The notes beneath the pieces are model-generated. The model made no database searches. It worked only from the letters and a program-made list of their open reading frames with translations, and was not told the DNA's origin. The position numbers and the translations under genes are program-made. From Verrucomicrobiota bacterium (GTDB lineage Bacteria; Verrucomicrobiota; Verrucomicrobiia; Limisphaerales; UBA1319), in NCBI GenBank assembly GCA_022709905.1, contig JAKLHY010000018.1, positions 45,515 to 109,514 of the forward strand: 64,000 nt of DNA, given 5' to 3'. This document shows, in pieces, positions 35,430-43,025 of the stretch (the first letter of the stretch is position 1; the number at the start of each line of letters is the position of its first letter).

Positions 35430-38344
35430 TGGACACTCGCAATCTCAATCTCCGCGGCCGAACCCCAGTTAGAATGAACACCCCAATCATTCCGATCACG
35501 AGTCTGACCCTTCTGCTCGGCATCCTTGCTGTGCAGGCGACGGCGTCCCAGATGGGCAGCGGCAAAGAACCTGTCTTCATCGGGGCCCAGGCCTGCGGCT
35601 CATGCCACGAGGGTCCCGAAATGGGCCATCAATTCAGCAAGTGGCGCCTGAGCGCGCATGCCAAAGCCTATGCCTCTCTGGCGATGCCCGAAGCCCGCGA
35701 GATTGTTCGATTAAGCGGTATCACCGAAGAACCTTGGAAGGCAAAAATGTGCCTGGGCTGCCATGCCACCGGGGCTGAAACCGAAGACTGGGAGCGGTCG
35801 GAAGGGTTTCATCTCGAGGACGGTCTTCAGTGCGAGGCTTGTCACGGCGCCGGCAGCGAGTACGCGCCCGAGGACATCATGAGGGACCGGACGAAGGCCA
35901 TGATGCACGGGCTGAAAATGCCGAAAAAAGACGACTGTCTCATGTGCCATCGCGCCAAAGGCTCGCATGACGCTGTTCTTAAAAAGAAGCCGTTCGATTT
36001 GGAAATGGCGTGGCAGGCCATCGCGCATCCGACCCCTAAAGGCGATGCCATAGAGAATCCATCTGCGTCGGCGCCGCCGCCCGTCAGTCCGCACAAGTAT
36101 ACCGGCGTCATGGCCTGTGCCAAGTGTCACTCCGGACCCATGATGGGATTCCAATTCAGCAAATGGCGAATGTCCCGGCACGCCCAGGCTTACGCCACGC
36201 TGGCTACCCCCAAAGCCCAGGAAATCGCAAAAACCGCCGGCGTGACCGGCAACCCCCAGGAGTCCGGCCGCTGCCTGAAATGCCACACGACCGGCCACGG
36301 TTACTCCGCCGACAGTTACGTGAAGGGATTCGATTCCCGAGACGGAGTTCATTGTGAAGCTTGTCATGGCGCCGGAAATGATTATTCGCCGGAGGCCATC
36401 ATGCGCGACAAGGCCGCCGCCCGCGCCAAGGGACTCTGGGAGGTGAACGCCAAGACCTGCGCCTCATGCCACGACAACGCGCATGGGAAGGAATTCAATT
36501 ACGAAATGGCCGTCAAGAAGATCGCGCATCCCACCAAGCCGCCGCCGATTGCCGGCCCCAGCGAGCCCGCCTACAAAAATCCGCTGAACCTGGCTGTGAC
36601 TCCTGATGGAAAAGAGGTCTGGGTGGCCTGCGAAGCCTCGGCTTCGGTCGTCATCGTGGATGCCGCCACACGAATGAAGGTGTCCGAAGTCGCTGTCGGC
36701 GGCCAACCCAACGACGTCTGTTTCACTCCCGACGGCAGGAAGGCGTTCGTCTCGAATCGGCTCGATGACAACGTTTCCGTCGTGGATGTGGCGACGCGCC
36801 AGGTGGCCGGCACCATCGAGGTGGGCGATGAACCGCATGGGGTCCTGGTCGATCGCCAAGGGAAGAACCTTTACGTGCTGAATACCTCGATTGACAATAT
36901 CTCCGTGATTGACGTGGCCACGCTCAAGGAAGTCAAGCGTCTCAGCGCATCGCGATCTCCCTGGTCGCTTGCCCAGTCTCCCGACGGACAATCCATCCTT
37001 GTGACCCATGCCTTGTCCCGGTTTGTCAAGGATCGCACCCCCTCGATGTCCGAAGTGACCGTGCTGGATACCGACCGAGTCATGGTGGAAGACCGAAGGG
37101 TGGTTCCCTCCGCCAATCTCTTGCAGGGAGTGGCCTGGCATCCGAGCGGCGAATACGCCCTGGTCACCTTGCTGCGCACAAAAAACCTGGTGCCGATGAC
37201 CCGGATCAATCGCGGATGGACCATCTCGAACGGTCTCGGTATCCTTTGGCGCGACGGCACCGTTGATCAGGTGTTGCTCGATCAAAACCACCTGTATTTT
37301 CCCGACCCCTCCGATGTCTGCATCACGCCCGATGGCCGATACGGGCTTGTGACCAGCAGCAGCACCGATCGGGTGGCGGTGCTCGACCTGGCCAAGCTGA
37401 CAGCGCTCATTCGTTCCGCCAGCCCTTACGAACGCCAGCGGGTGATTCCCAATCACCTGGGCAAATCGGCTGAGTTCCTGGTCAAACACCTCTCCACCCC
37501 CGCCACGCCGAAGGGGATCGTTTGTTCACCGGACGGCGCGACCGCCTATGTCGCCAATATGCTCGACGACTCGGTTAGTGTGCTGGATCTGAAGACCCTC
37601 GAAGTCGCCGCCCGCGTGGACCTCGGTGGATCCAAGGAACTCAATATTCGGCGGCGGGGCGAGAAGCTGTTTCATCATGCGAACATCGCCTTCCGCCGAC
37701 AGTTCTCGTGCAGCAGTTGTCATCCCGACGGGCATATTGACAATATTGTCTACGACATCGAGGATGATGGCATTGGCATGGGACCGATCGACAACCGCAC
37801 CTTGCGTGGCGTGAACGACATGGCGCCCTACAAATGGATCGGCATCAATCCGAGCCTGAAGCGCCAATGCGGCCCCCGTCTGGCGGTGTTTATCACGCGC
37901 ATTCAACCTTTCACCCCGGAGCAACTCACGGATCTTCATTACTACCTGTGCAGCATCCCGCGTCCGCCCAACCGCTATCGAAAGCTGGGCGAGGACCTCA
38001 CCGAGGCCCAGCGGCGGGGCAAGGCGATTTTCCATCGCGCGATGAAGAATAGCGGAGAGCCCATCCCCGAGGGCAGACGCTGCGTGACCTGCCATCCGCC
38101 GCCCCTTTACACCGATGGCAAAATCCATGATGTCGGCACCCAGTTTGCCTACGATCGCGATGGGAAGTTCGACGCCCCGCATCTCCACAACATCTACGAT
38201 TCCGCCCCTTATCTGCACAACGGAATCGCCCCAACACTCGAGGAGATCTGGACCACCTACAATCCTTACGATGAACACGGCGTCACCAACGACATGACCA
38301 AGGATCAGTTGAACGATTTGATTGAGTATCTGAAAACCTTGTAG
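35426..38344 (+). CDS. Ten-heme fusion: tandem cytochrome c554 modules, YVTN propeller, di-heme domain
   Basis: A 972-aa exported multiheme protein. ATG 35426 overlaps the previous stop (ATGATGG); ATG 35474 sits right before the signal peptide (MNTPIIPITSLTLLLGILAV) and is an alternative. Ten CXXCH sites are visible. Two tandem tetraheme modules of cytochrome c554 type come first: CGSCH/CLGCH/CEACH/CLMCH and CAKCH/CLKCH/CEACH/CASCH, about residues 57-370, each with QFSKWR and EACHGAG. A YVTN-type seven-bladed propeller follows (about 380-740, NLAVTPDGKEVWVACEASAS). The end is a MauG/CCP-like region with CSSCH (about 762) and CVTCH (about 886). I infer electron transfer in the periplasm or at the cell surface; donor, acceptor and any peroxidase-like activity are unknown. 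Confidence 0.82.
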   Translation: MMDTRNLNLRGRTPVRMNTPIIPITSLTLLLGILAVQATASQMGSGKEPVFIGAQACGSCHEGPEMGHQFSKWRLSAHAKAYASLAMPEAREIVRLSGITEEPWKAKMCLGCHATGAETEDWERSEGFHLEDGLQCEACHGAGSEYAPEDIMRDRTKAMMHGLKMPKKDDCLMCHRAKGSHDAVLKKKPFDLEMAWQAIAHPTPKGDAIENPSASAPPPVSPHKYTGVMACAKCHSGPMMGFQFSKWRMSRHAQAYATLATPKAQEIAKTAGVTGNPQESGRCLKCHTTGHGYSADSYVKGFDSRDGVHCEACHGAGNDYSPEAIMRDKAAARAKGLWEVNAKTCASCHDNAHGKEFNYEMAVKKIAHPTKPPPIAGPSEPAYKNPLNLAVTPDGKEVWVACEASASVVIVDAATRMKVSEVAVGGQPNDVCFTPDGRKAFVSNRLDDNVSVVDVATRQVAGTIEVGDEPHGVLVDRQGKNLYVLNTSIDNISVIDVATLKEVKRLSASRSPWSLAQSPDGQSILVTHALSRFVKDRTPSMSEVTVLDTDRVMVEDRRVVPSANLLQGVAWHPSGEYALVTLLRTKNLVPMTRINRGWTISNGLGILWRDGTVDQVLLDQNHLYFPDPSDVCITPDGRYGLVTSSSTDRVAVLDLAKLTALIRSASPYERQRVIPNHLGKSAEFLVKHLSTPATPKGIVCSPDGATAYVANMLDDSVSVLDLKTLEVAARVDLGGSKELNIRRRGEKLFHHANIAFRRQFSCSSCHPDGHIDNIVYDIEDDGIGMGPIDNRTLRGVNDMAPYKWIGINPSLKRQCGPRLAVFITRIQPFTPEQLTDLHYYLCSIPRPPNRYRKLGEDLTEAQRRGKAIFHRAMKNSGEPIPEGRRCVTCHPPPLYTDGKIHDVGTQFAYDRDGKFDAPHLHNIYDSAPYLHNGIAPTLEEIWTTYNPYDEHGVTNDMTKDQLNDLIEYLKTL

Positions 38345-38352
38345 CGATCCCC

Positions 38353-39579
38353 ATGGGAATCCTGCGGAACACTATGAATACAATCCACAGTTCGATCCGA
38401 TTGTGCGCCCAGAGCGCATGGCTCGTCATGGGACTCGTTTCAATCCAGGCCGCGGAGAGTGCCCGTGAGATCCAGCCCCCAAAGACGGCCAAGCCAGACC
38501 CCGGCCTCCCCTATGTCTATACGAAATGGGAACAGATCACCACTAAGGACGGCTTGCCCAACGACCATATCTTTGCCGTCAGAGCGGATGCCGCCCGGGA
38601 TTGCATCTGGATTGGCACCGAGGATGGATTGGCCCGTTATGACAAGAAAACGCGCCAAATCAAATCCTGGCGCGAGAAAGATGGATTGCCCTGGCGAGTC
38701 ATCACAGGGATCGAGGTGGACCCGAAGACCGGCGATGTCTGGCTGGGCTTGTTTGGAGGGGGCCTGGCGCGCTTCAGCAGCGGGCGATTCGATCACTTTC
38801 ACCAAATGAACAGTGGCCTCGTGAATGACGTCGTTTACGCTGTGGCAATCGACTCGGAACGCGATCATGTTTGGTGCGCCACCACGGCCGGCGCCAGCCG
38901 GTATGACACCAAAAAGGATAAGTGGGACATTTACACCGAGCAAAACGCGCCGATGGAAGAGATCTGGAATTACAATGTCTGCTACCGGGACGGCAAGGTC
39001 CACCTGGCGGTTTGGGGGAGCGGGATTCTGGAATTTGACGCGGCCAAGGAACACTGGAAGATTTATACGGATCCCGATGGCGAGATGGAGATCGACCTCT
39101 ACCGCGATGATGGTGTGCCGCATGTTATTACGACCGGGGCAAGTTACGTGGACAAGATCCTGTGGGTTTCCTCCTATTTCGGGTGCGCGCGGTACGACGG
39201 ACGTCACTGGCGCGGCTATTTCGATCATGAGTGCGGTCTGCCCAGCAACTTCAACAACAACCTCAAGGCGCGCAGCGGGCAAGAATGCTGGTTCAGCACT
39301 GACAAAGGCTTGGGGGCGTGCATGGACGCCGAGACTTGCACGTGGGTGACTTATGTCCCCGACGGCAAAAACCGTGCCGGCAAGGCCATCATCAAACGGG
39401 AAAATGAAGTGATCAAAATTGTGGATACCGGCTACAACGTGCCACAAATATTTCAGATCTGTGTCGATTTCGATGGCAATGATGTGTGGGCCGGAACTTC
39501 CAAAGGCCTGGGTCATGGCATTGGCGAGGGATATTATCCTCGGCTTCGCCCCGCCAAAGTCGAGATGGCTCGGAAGTGA
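38353..39579 (+). CDS. Secreted two-component-regulator propeller (Reg_prop) protein
   Basis: A 408-aa protein with a leader (LCAQSAWLVMGLVSIQAAES) after ATG 38353 or 38374. It consists of Reg_prop-type repeats: WEQITTKDGLPNDHIFAV, CIWIGTEDGLARYDKKT, VWLGLFGGGLARFSSG, VWCATTAGASRYD and VWAGTSKGLGHG. These form a beta-propeller that in Bacteroidota hybrid kinases is the sensor of glycan fragments. Here it stands alone with no membrane segment or kinase, so it may be a soluble binding or sensing subunit. It starts 8 bases after the ten-heme gene and is presumably in the same transcript. Confidence 0.8.
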   Translation: MGILRNTMNTIHSSIRLCAQSAWLVMGLVSIQAAESAREIQPPKTAKPDPGLPYVYTKWEQITTKDGLPNDHIFAVRADAARDCIWIGTEDGLARYDKKTRQIKSWREKDGLPWRVITGIEVDPKTGDVWLGLFGGGLARFSSGRFDHFHQMNSGLVNDVVYAVAIDSERDHVWCATTAGASRYDTKKDKWDIYTEQNAPMEEIWNYNVCYRDGKVHLAVWGSGILEFDAAKEHWKIYTDPDGEMEIDLYRDDGVPHVITTGASYVDKILWVSSYFGCARYDGRHWRGYFDHECGLPSNFNNNLKARSGQECWFSTDKGLGACMDAETCTWVTYVPDGKNRAGKAIIKRENEVIKIVDTGYNVPQIFQICVDFDGNDVWAGTSKGLGHGIGEGYYPRLRPAKVEMARK

Positions 39580-39621
39580 TTCGCTGTTGACTCAATAAAA
39601 CAACAATGGAACGGAGCAACT

Positions 39622-41124
39622 ATGAAAACCATGCGACATGACTTTCGCCGGCTCATCGGCATCGGTTGGGCCAGCGTCATTCTGTTCGGTCTTGCGGGGA
39701 TTTCATTGACAGCCGCCGAAAATCCAGCGGACGATTTTTCGAAGAAAATCGAGTCAGCCCAAGACCTCGATCTTCCCACGATTCTAGAGCGGATCAACGG
39801 CATCGGCCCGTACGAGGCGCCCGACCTGCCGCTGAAGACCAACCAGAATTACGCCTATTCCTCGTCGGACGTCGAACCGTTTGGCGCCGTCAAACCATTC
39901 AAGGAACATTTTCTCGTCCAGATGGAATACACCGGGGCGGGGCGCGCTGTTCCCGAGCCGGAGAATCTTGAGTCGGTGAAGATCGGTTTTCTTGGGCCGA
40001 TCATGCAGACGGTCTCGGTAGCCACGGGCGGCGCGAGCCACGAGGAGGCTCTTGGCATCGCCATGCTGCGGGCTTGTCGGTTGGCCATCGAGGAGGCCAA
40101 TGCCAAAGGGGGTTACTTGAAACGCAAGATCCCGTTCGAGCTGTGCGTGCGCAATGATAACGCACTTTGGGGGGCTTCGGGCAGCGAAGTCATTCACCTG
40201 GCTTACAAGGATAATGTGTGGGCCATCATTGGGGGCGTGGATGGGGCCAACACGCATATTGCCATCCGGGTGTCGCTGAAGATCGAGATCCCGTGGATGA
40301 CTCCCGGCGATCTGGATCCGACTTACATCGAGACCAACATCCCCTGGGTGATGCGCTGCATCGGCGACGACCGCCAGCAAAACTACATCCTGGTAGATTA
40401 CCTTTTTCGCAAAATGAACTACCAGCGGGTCGCCATTATCCGGTCGAGCAACCGTTACGGCCGATTTGGCGTGCGCGAAATCCGCGACGGCGCCCGCCGA
40501 CTCAACCGCCCGGTTGTGATCGAGATGGCTCACAAGGTCGGCGCCAGAGACTTCACAATGCAATTGGACCGCGTCGAGGCCTCCAAGCCGGAGGCGATTA
40601 TTTATTGGGGGGATGGCGAAGACGCCGCGCACGTTCTCAATGCCGTCCGGGCTCGGGGTTGGACTCAGCCCATGTATTTTTGCGATCGCGCGGTCTCCGA
40701 GGAGTTCCTGAAGATTGCCGGCAAGAATGCCGACGGCATCCAATGCACCTATCCCTGGAATCCCGACCGCCAGGATCCCAAGCTCGCGGCTTTCAAAGAG
40801 GCCTTTAGAAAACGCTGGGGGGTTGAGCCGGATACTTACGCGGCTCATGCCTATGACGGCGCGAACATGCTGATCTGGGCCATCCAGACCGCCGGTCTCA
40901 ACCGAGCCAAGATTCGCGACGTGCTCGCCTACCGCACGGAGCCTTTCCCAGGGGTCACAGGCGATATCCCGCTTAGTTCGGCAATGGACGACGCCGGTGA
41001 GGTCTTTCTCACCCGCTTCGAGAACGGCAAGTGGCGTTACTACTCGCGCGAAGACCTTGGAATTCCCCGAGGCAAGGTGATTGAAAAGATGCGCACAGAG
41101 CGAGAGCAGGCCAATGCCAACTGA
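39622..41124 (+). CDS. LivK-type periplasmic ligand-binding protein
   Basis: A 500-aa type I periplasmic binding protein (Peripla_BP_6, branched-chain amino acid family). ATG 39622 is preceded by GGAG at 39613-39616, one of the few clear ribosome binding sites here, and followed by a signal peptide (ASVILFGLAGISLTAAE). The core (about residues 110-470) has VKIGFLGPI, LAIEEANAKGGYL, WAIIGGVDGANTHIAI, YQRVAIIRSSNRYGRFGV and TYAAHAYDGANMLIWAI, in the usual order. A 90-residue N-terminal extension is unusual. No LivH/M/G/F permease or ATPase gene is nearby, so it may work as a sensor subunit or with a distant transporter. The ligand is unknown. Confidence 0.85.
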   Translation: MKTMRHDFRRLIGIGWASVILFGLAGISLTAAENPADDFSKKIESAQDLDLPTILERINGIGPYEAPDLPLKTNQNYAYSSSDVEPFGAVKPFKEHFLVQMEYTGAGRAVPEPENLESVKIGFLGPIMQTVSVATGGASHEEALGIAMLRACRLAIEEANAKGGYLKRKIPFELCVRNDNALWGASGSEVIHLAYKDNVWAIIGGVDGANTHIAIRVSLKIEIPWMTPGDLDPTYIETNIPWVMRCIGDDRQQNYILVDYLFRKMNYQRVAIIRSSNRYGRFGVREIRDGARRLNRPVVIEMAHKVGARDFTMQLDRVEASKPEAIIYWGDGEDAAHVLNAVRARGWTQPMYFCDRAVSEEFLKIAGKNADGIQCTYPWNPDRQDPKLAAFKEAFRKRWGVEPDTYAAHAYDGANMLIWAIQTAGLNRAKIRDVLAYRTEPFPGVTGDIPLSSAMDDAGEVFLTRFENGKWRYYSREDLGIPRGKVIEKMRTEREQANAN

Positions 41125-41458
41125 TCGCGGGTCAAACGATGGAATCCTTTCGCGCCCTCTGAGGGCCCTGAATCGACGGGACTTCATGCGTGGCGCGATG
41201 GCCTCGGCGCCGGTGTTTCTCCTGTCCGGATGCACAGGGGATGGCAAAATCGCAGATGCCCAAACACCCCCGGACACGACCCCGCCGCGAGTCGTGCGAA
41301 AGCCTTTGGCTCAAGGACGATCCCGGGGTCAGCGCTATAACTTGGCCGATCCCGTTGATCTGGGCAAGTTTCAGGAAGCCGGCCCCACAGCCAAGTGCGG
41401 CGGAGTGGTGCGCAAGGCGGTCCGTATTGCGGCAGGATTGATCCTGCATAAGGGATAA
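41114..41458 (+). CDS. Small Tat-signal lipoprotein of unknown function
   Basis: A 114-aa protein; ATG 41114 overlaps the end of the upstream binding-protein gene by 11 bases. The N-terminal region has a twin-arginine pattern (NRRDFMRG, about 20-27) followed by a hydrophobic stretch and a lipobox (FLLSGC), suggesting export by Tat in folded form and lipid anchoring. The mature part of about 70 residues is Pro/Arg-rich with one further Cys (TAKCGGVV) and ends RIAAGLILHKG. I do not recognise a family. It may bind a cofactor or be the remnant of a longer gene, but the tight spacing to both neighbours favours a real gene. Confidence 0.55.
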   Translation: MPTDRGSNDGILSRPLRALNRRDFMRGAMASAPVFLLSGCTGDGKIADAQTPPDTTPPRVVRKPLAQGRSRGQRYNLADPVDLGKFQEAGPTAKCGGVVRKAVRIAAGLILHKG

Positions 41459-41485
41459 AGTTCGGCCTGGAAGTTCCCCCTCCCC

Positions 41486-43012
41486 ATGCAAGCGTCTGCA
41501 CGGACATTATCCGCTCGAGAACGAATGCTCCGGCAGTTCCCGCATGGAACGTGTCGCGCCAGCCTTCGCCCCTGGATTCTTTCCGGCTCTCTGTTCCTGG
41601 CATTCTGGATCAGCACGCTGGCCGCATCCTCACCTCAAGACGGCGCGGTTCCTTTCCTCCGATTTCGTGATTTGACCCTGGGCTACACGGGGCCGGACTA
41701 CGACATGACTAATCTGACCGAGATCCGCATCGGATGGTTTGGCCCCACCAACGCGAACGATCCCCTGACCGGGGGGGCTTGGTGGGCCGCTAATTTCGCG
41801 GTGCAGGAAGCGAATGAACAAAGAGGGAAACTGAAGGAACACCGGCCCATCCATGTTGTTTCAAATCAAACAACAGGCTCAAACCGAGTCCAATCCCCCA
41901 TGGTTTCCGAGGACGATTCCAAGGAAATGAACGGCGGTCTTGGGACGTCTTCGGCCGAGGATTCCTTCTCGAAGCTGCCGATTCGACTGGTGCCCCGCTG
42001 GGCGGTGGACCCCTGGGGGACCGGAGTGTCGCAACTCACCCGGATGGTTTATGACGAGCAGCCCATTGCCCTGATGGGTTCGGTGGATTCCGCCTCGACG
42101 CACCTCGCCGAGCAAGTGGTCGCCAAAGCTCAACTTCCGCTCGTCAGTCCCGTCGTTACCGACAAATCGGTGACGCTTGCGGGCGTTTCCTGGATGTTCG
42201 CATGCGCCCCTGCCGATGCGGTAATTGCGCGGGCGGTTTCAAAGGATATCTTGGCCGCTCTGAGAGCCAATCCGCCGGCATCCCAAACCGGGCGGCGTGG
42301 TCTTGCCATGCTGGCGTGCACCGACCACGAATCGCGGATGATTACCCGCGAAGTCACCCGAGAACTTTCTCTCCAAGGGCGGTTGCCGGATTTTCGCCTG
42401 GATTTGCCGCCGAACTCTCTCAATTTTTCGACGGCCCTATCCGCGCTTGAAAAGGTAAATCCCGCCCTATTGCTGATTGTCGCCGGCCCCGAGGACTCCG
42501 CCCGTCTCGTTTGTGCCATACGGTCAAGTGCCCGCGGAATTCAGTCCTCCTCAAAGGACCGGCCTGGGCCTGAACAAACTGCCGATTCTCCCCCTCAAAT
42601 GTCAGGGCCCGTGATCTATGGCTGCCAGGCAATGGCTCGGACCCGATTCCTGGAACTGGCCGGTCCCGCCGCCGAAGGCGTCCGGTTTCCGTTGCTCGTG
42701 GATTCTGGAGTTGGAGGAGTGAACGCGGTGCGGTTTGCCGAACGCCATGTTGCGGAACGTCACAGGGAGCCCGATTACACAGCCCAACTCACCTACGACG
42801 CCACGCGTCTGCTGATTGAAGCGATCCGTCGCGCCGGTCCCAGCCGTTTGCGACTCCGCGAGGCCCTGGTTCAGCTTTCACCTTGGGAGGGTGTTTTGAG
42901 TCGGGTTCAATTTGACGGCACCGGCCAGAACACCAGAACCAACATTCAAATGGGCGCCATCCGCAATGGTCGGGTGGTGTCCTTAGGCATTTGTCATGAG
43001 ACAATGCAATGA
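41486..43012 (+). CDS. Second LivK-type periplasmic ligand-binding protein
   Basis: A 508-aa exported protein of the same type I binding-protein fold as that at 39622-41124, though quite diverged. A hydrophobic leader lies at about 30-48 (WILSGSLFLAFWISTLAA). Fold motifs: EIRIGWFGPTNANDPLTGG, ANFAVQEANEQRGKL, QPIALMGSVDSASTHLAEQV and YTAQLTYDATRLLIEAIRRA. A Ser/Asp-rich insertion (about 115-160) is not found in the first copy. The start could also be ATG 41525. Two such proteins either side of a small Tat lipoprotein, with no transporter genes, suggest a receptor role or a two-ligand sensor rather than ordinary uptake. Ligand unknown. Confidence 0.78.
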   Translation: MQASARTLSARERMLRQFPHGTCRASLRPWILSGSLFLAFWISTLAASSPQDGAVPFLRFRDLTLGYTGPDYDMTNLTEIRIGWFGPTNANDPLTGGAWWAANFAVQEANEQRGKLKEHRPIHVVSNQTTGSNRVQSPMVSEDDSKEMNGGLGTSSAEDSFSKLPIRLVPRWAVDPWGTGVSQLTRMVYDEQPIALMGSVDSASTHLAEQVVAKAQLPLVSPVVTDKSVTLAGVSWMFACAPADAVIARAVSKDILAALRANPPASQTGRRGLAMLACTDHESRMITREVTRELSLQGRLPDFRLDLPPNSLNFSTALSALEKVNPALLLIVAGPEDSARLVCAIRSSARGIQSSSKDRPGPEQTADSPPQMSGPVIYGCQAMARTRFLELAGPAAEGVRFPLLVDSGVGGVNAVRFAERHVAERHREPDYTAQLTYDATRLLIEAIRRAGPSRLRLREALVQLSPWEGVLSRVQFDGTGQNTRTNIQMGAIRNGRVVSLGICHETMQ

Positions 43013-43025
43013 TTCTAAAGTGATT

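Noticed and set aside
39784..41277. Minus-strand frame of 497 codons
   Set aside because: Antisense to the LivK-type gene, which has a signal peptide, ribosome binding site and clear fold motifs on the plus strand.
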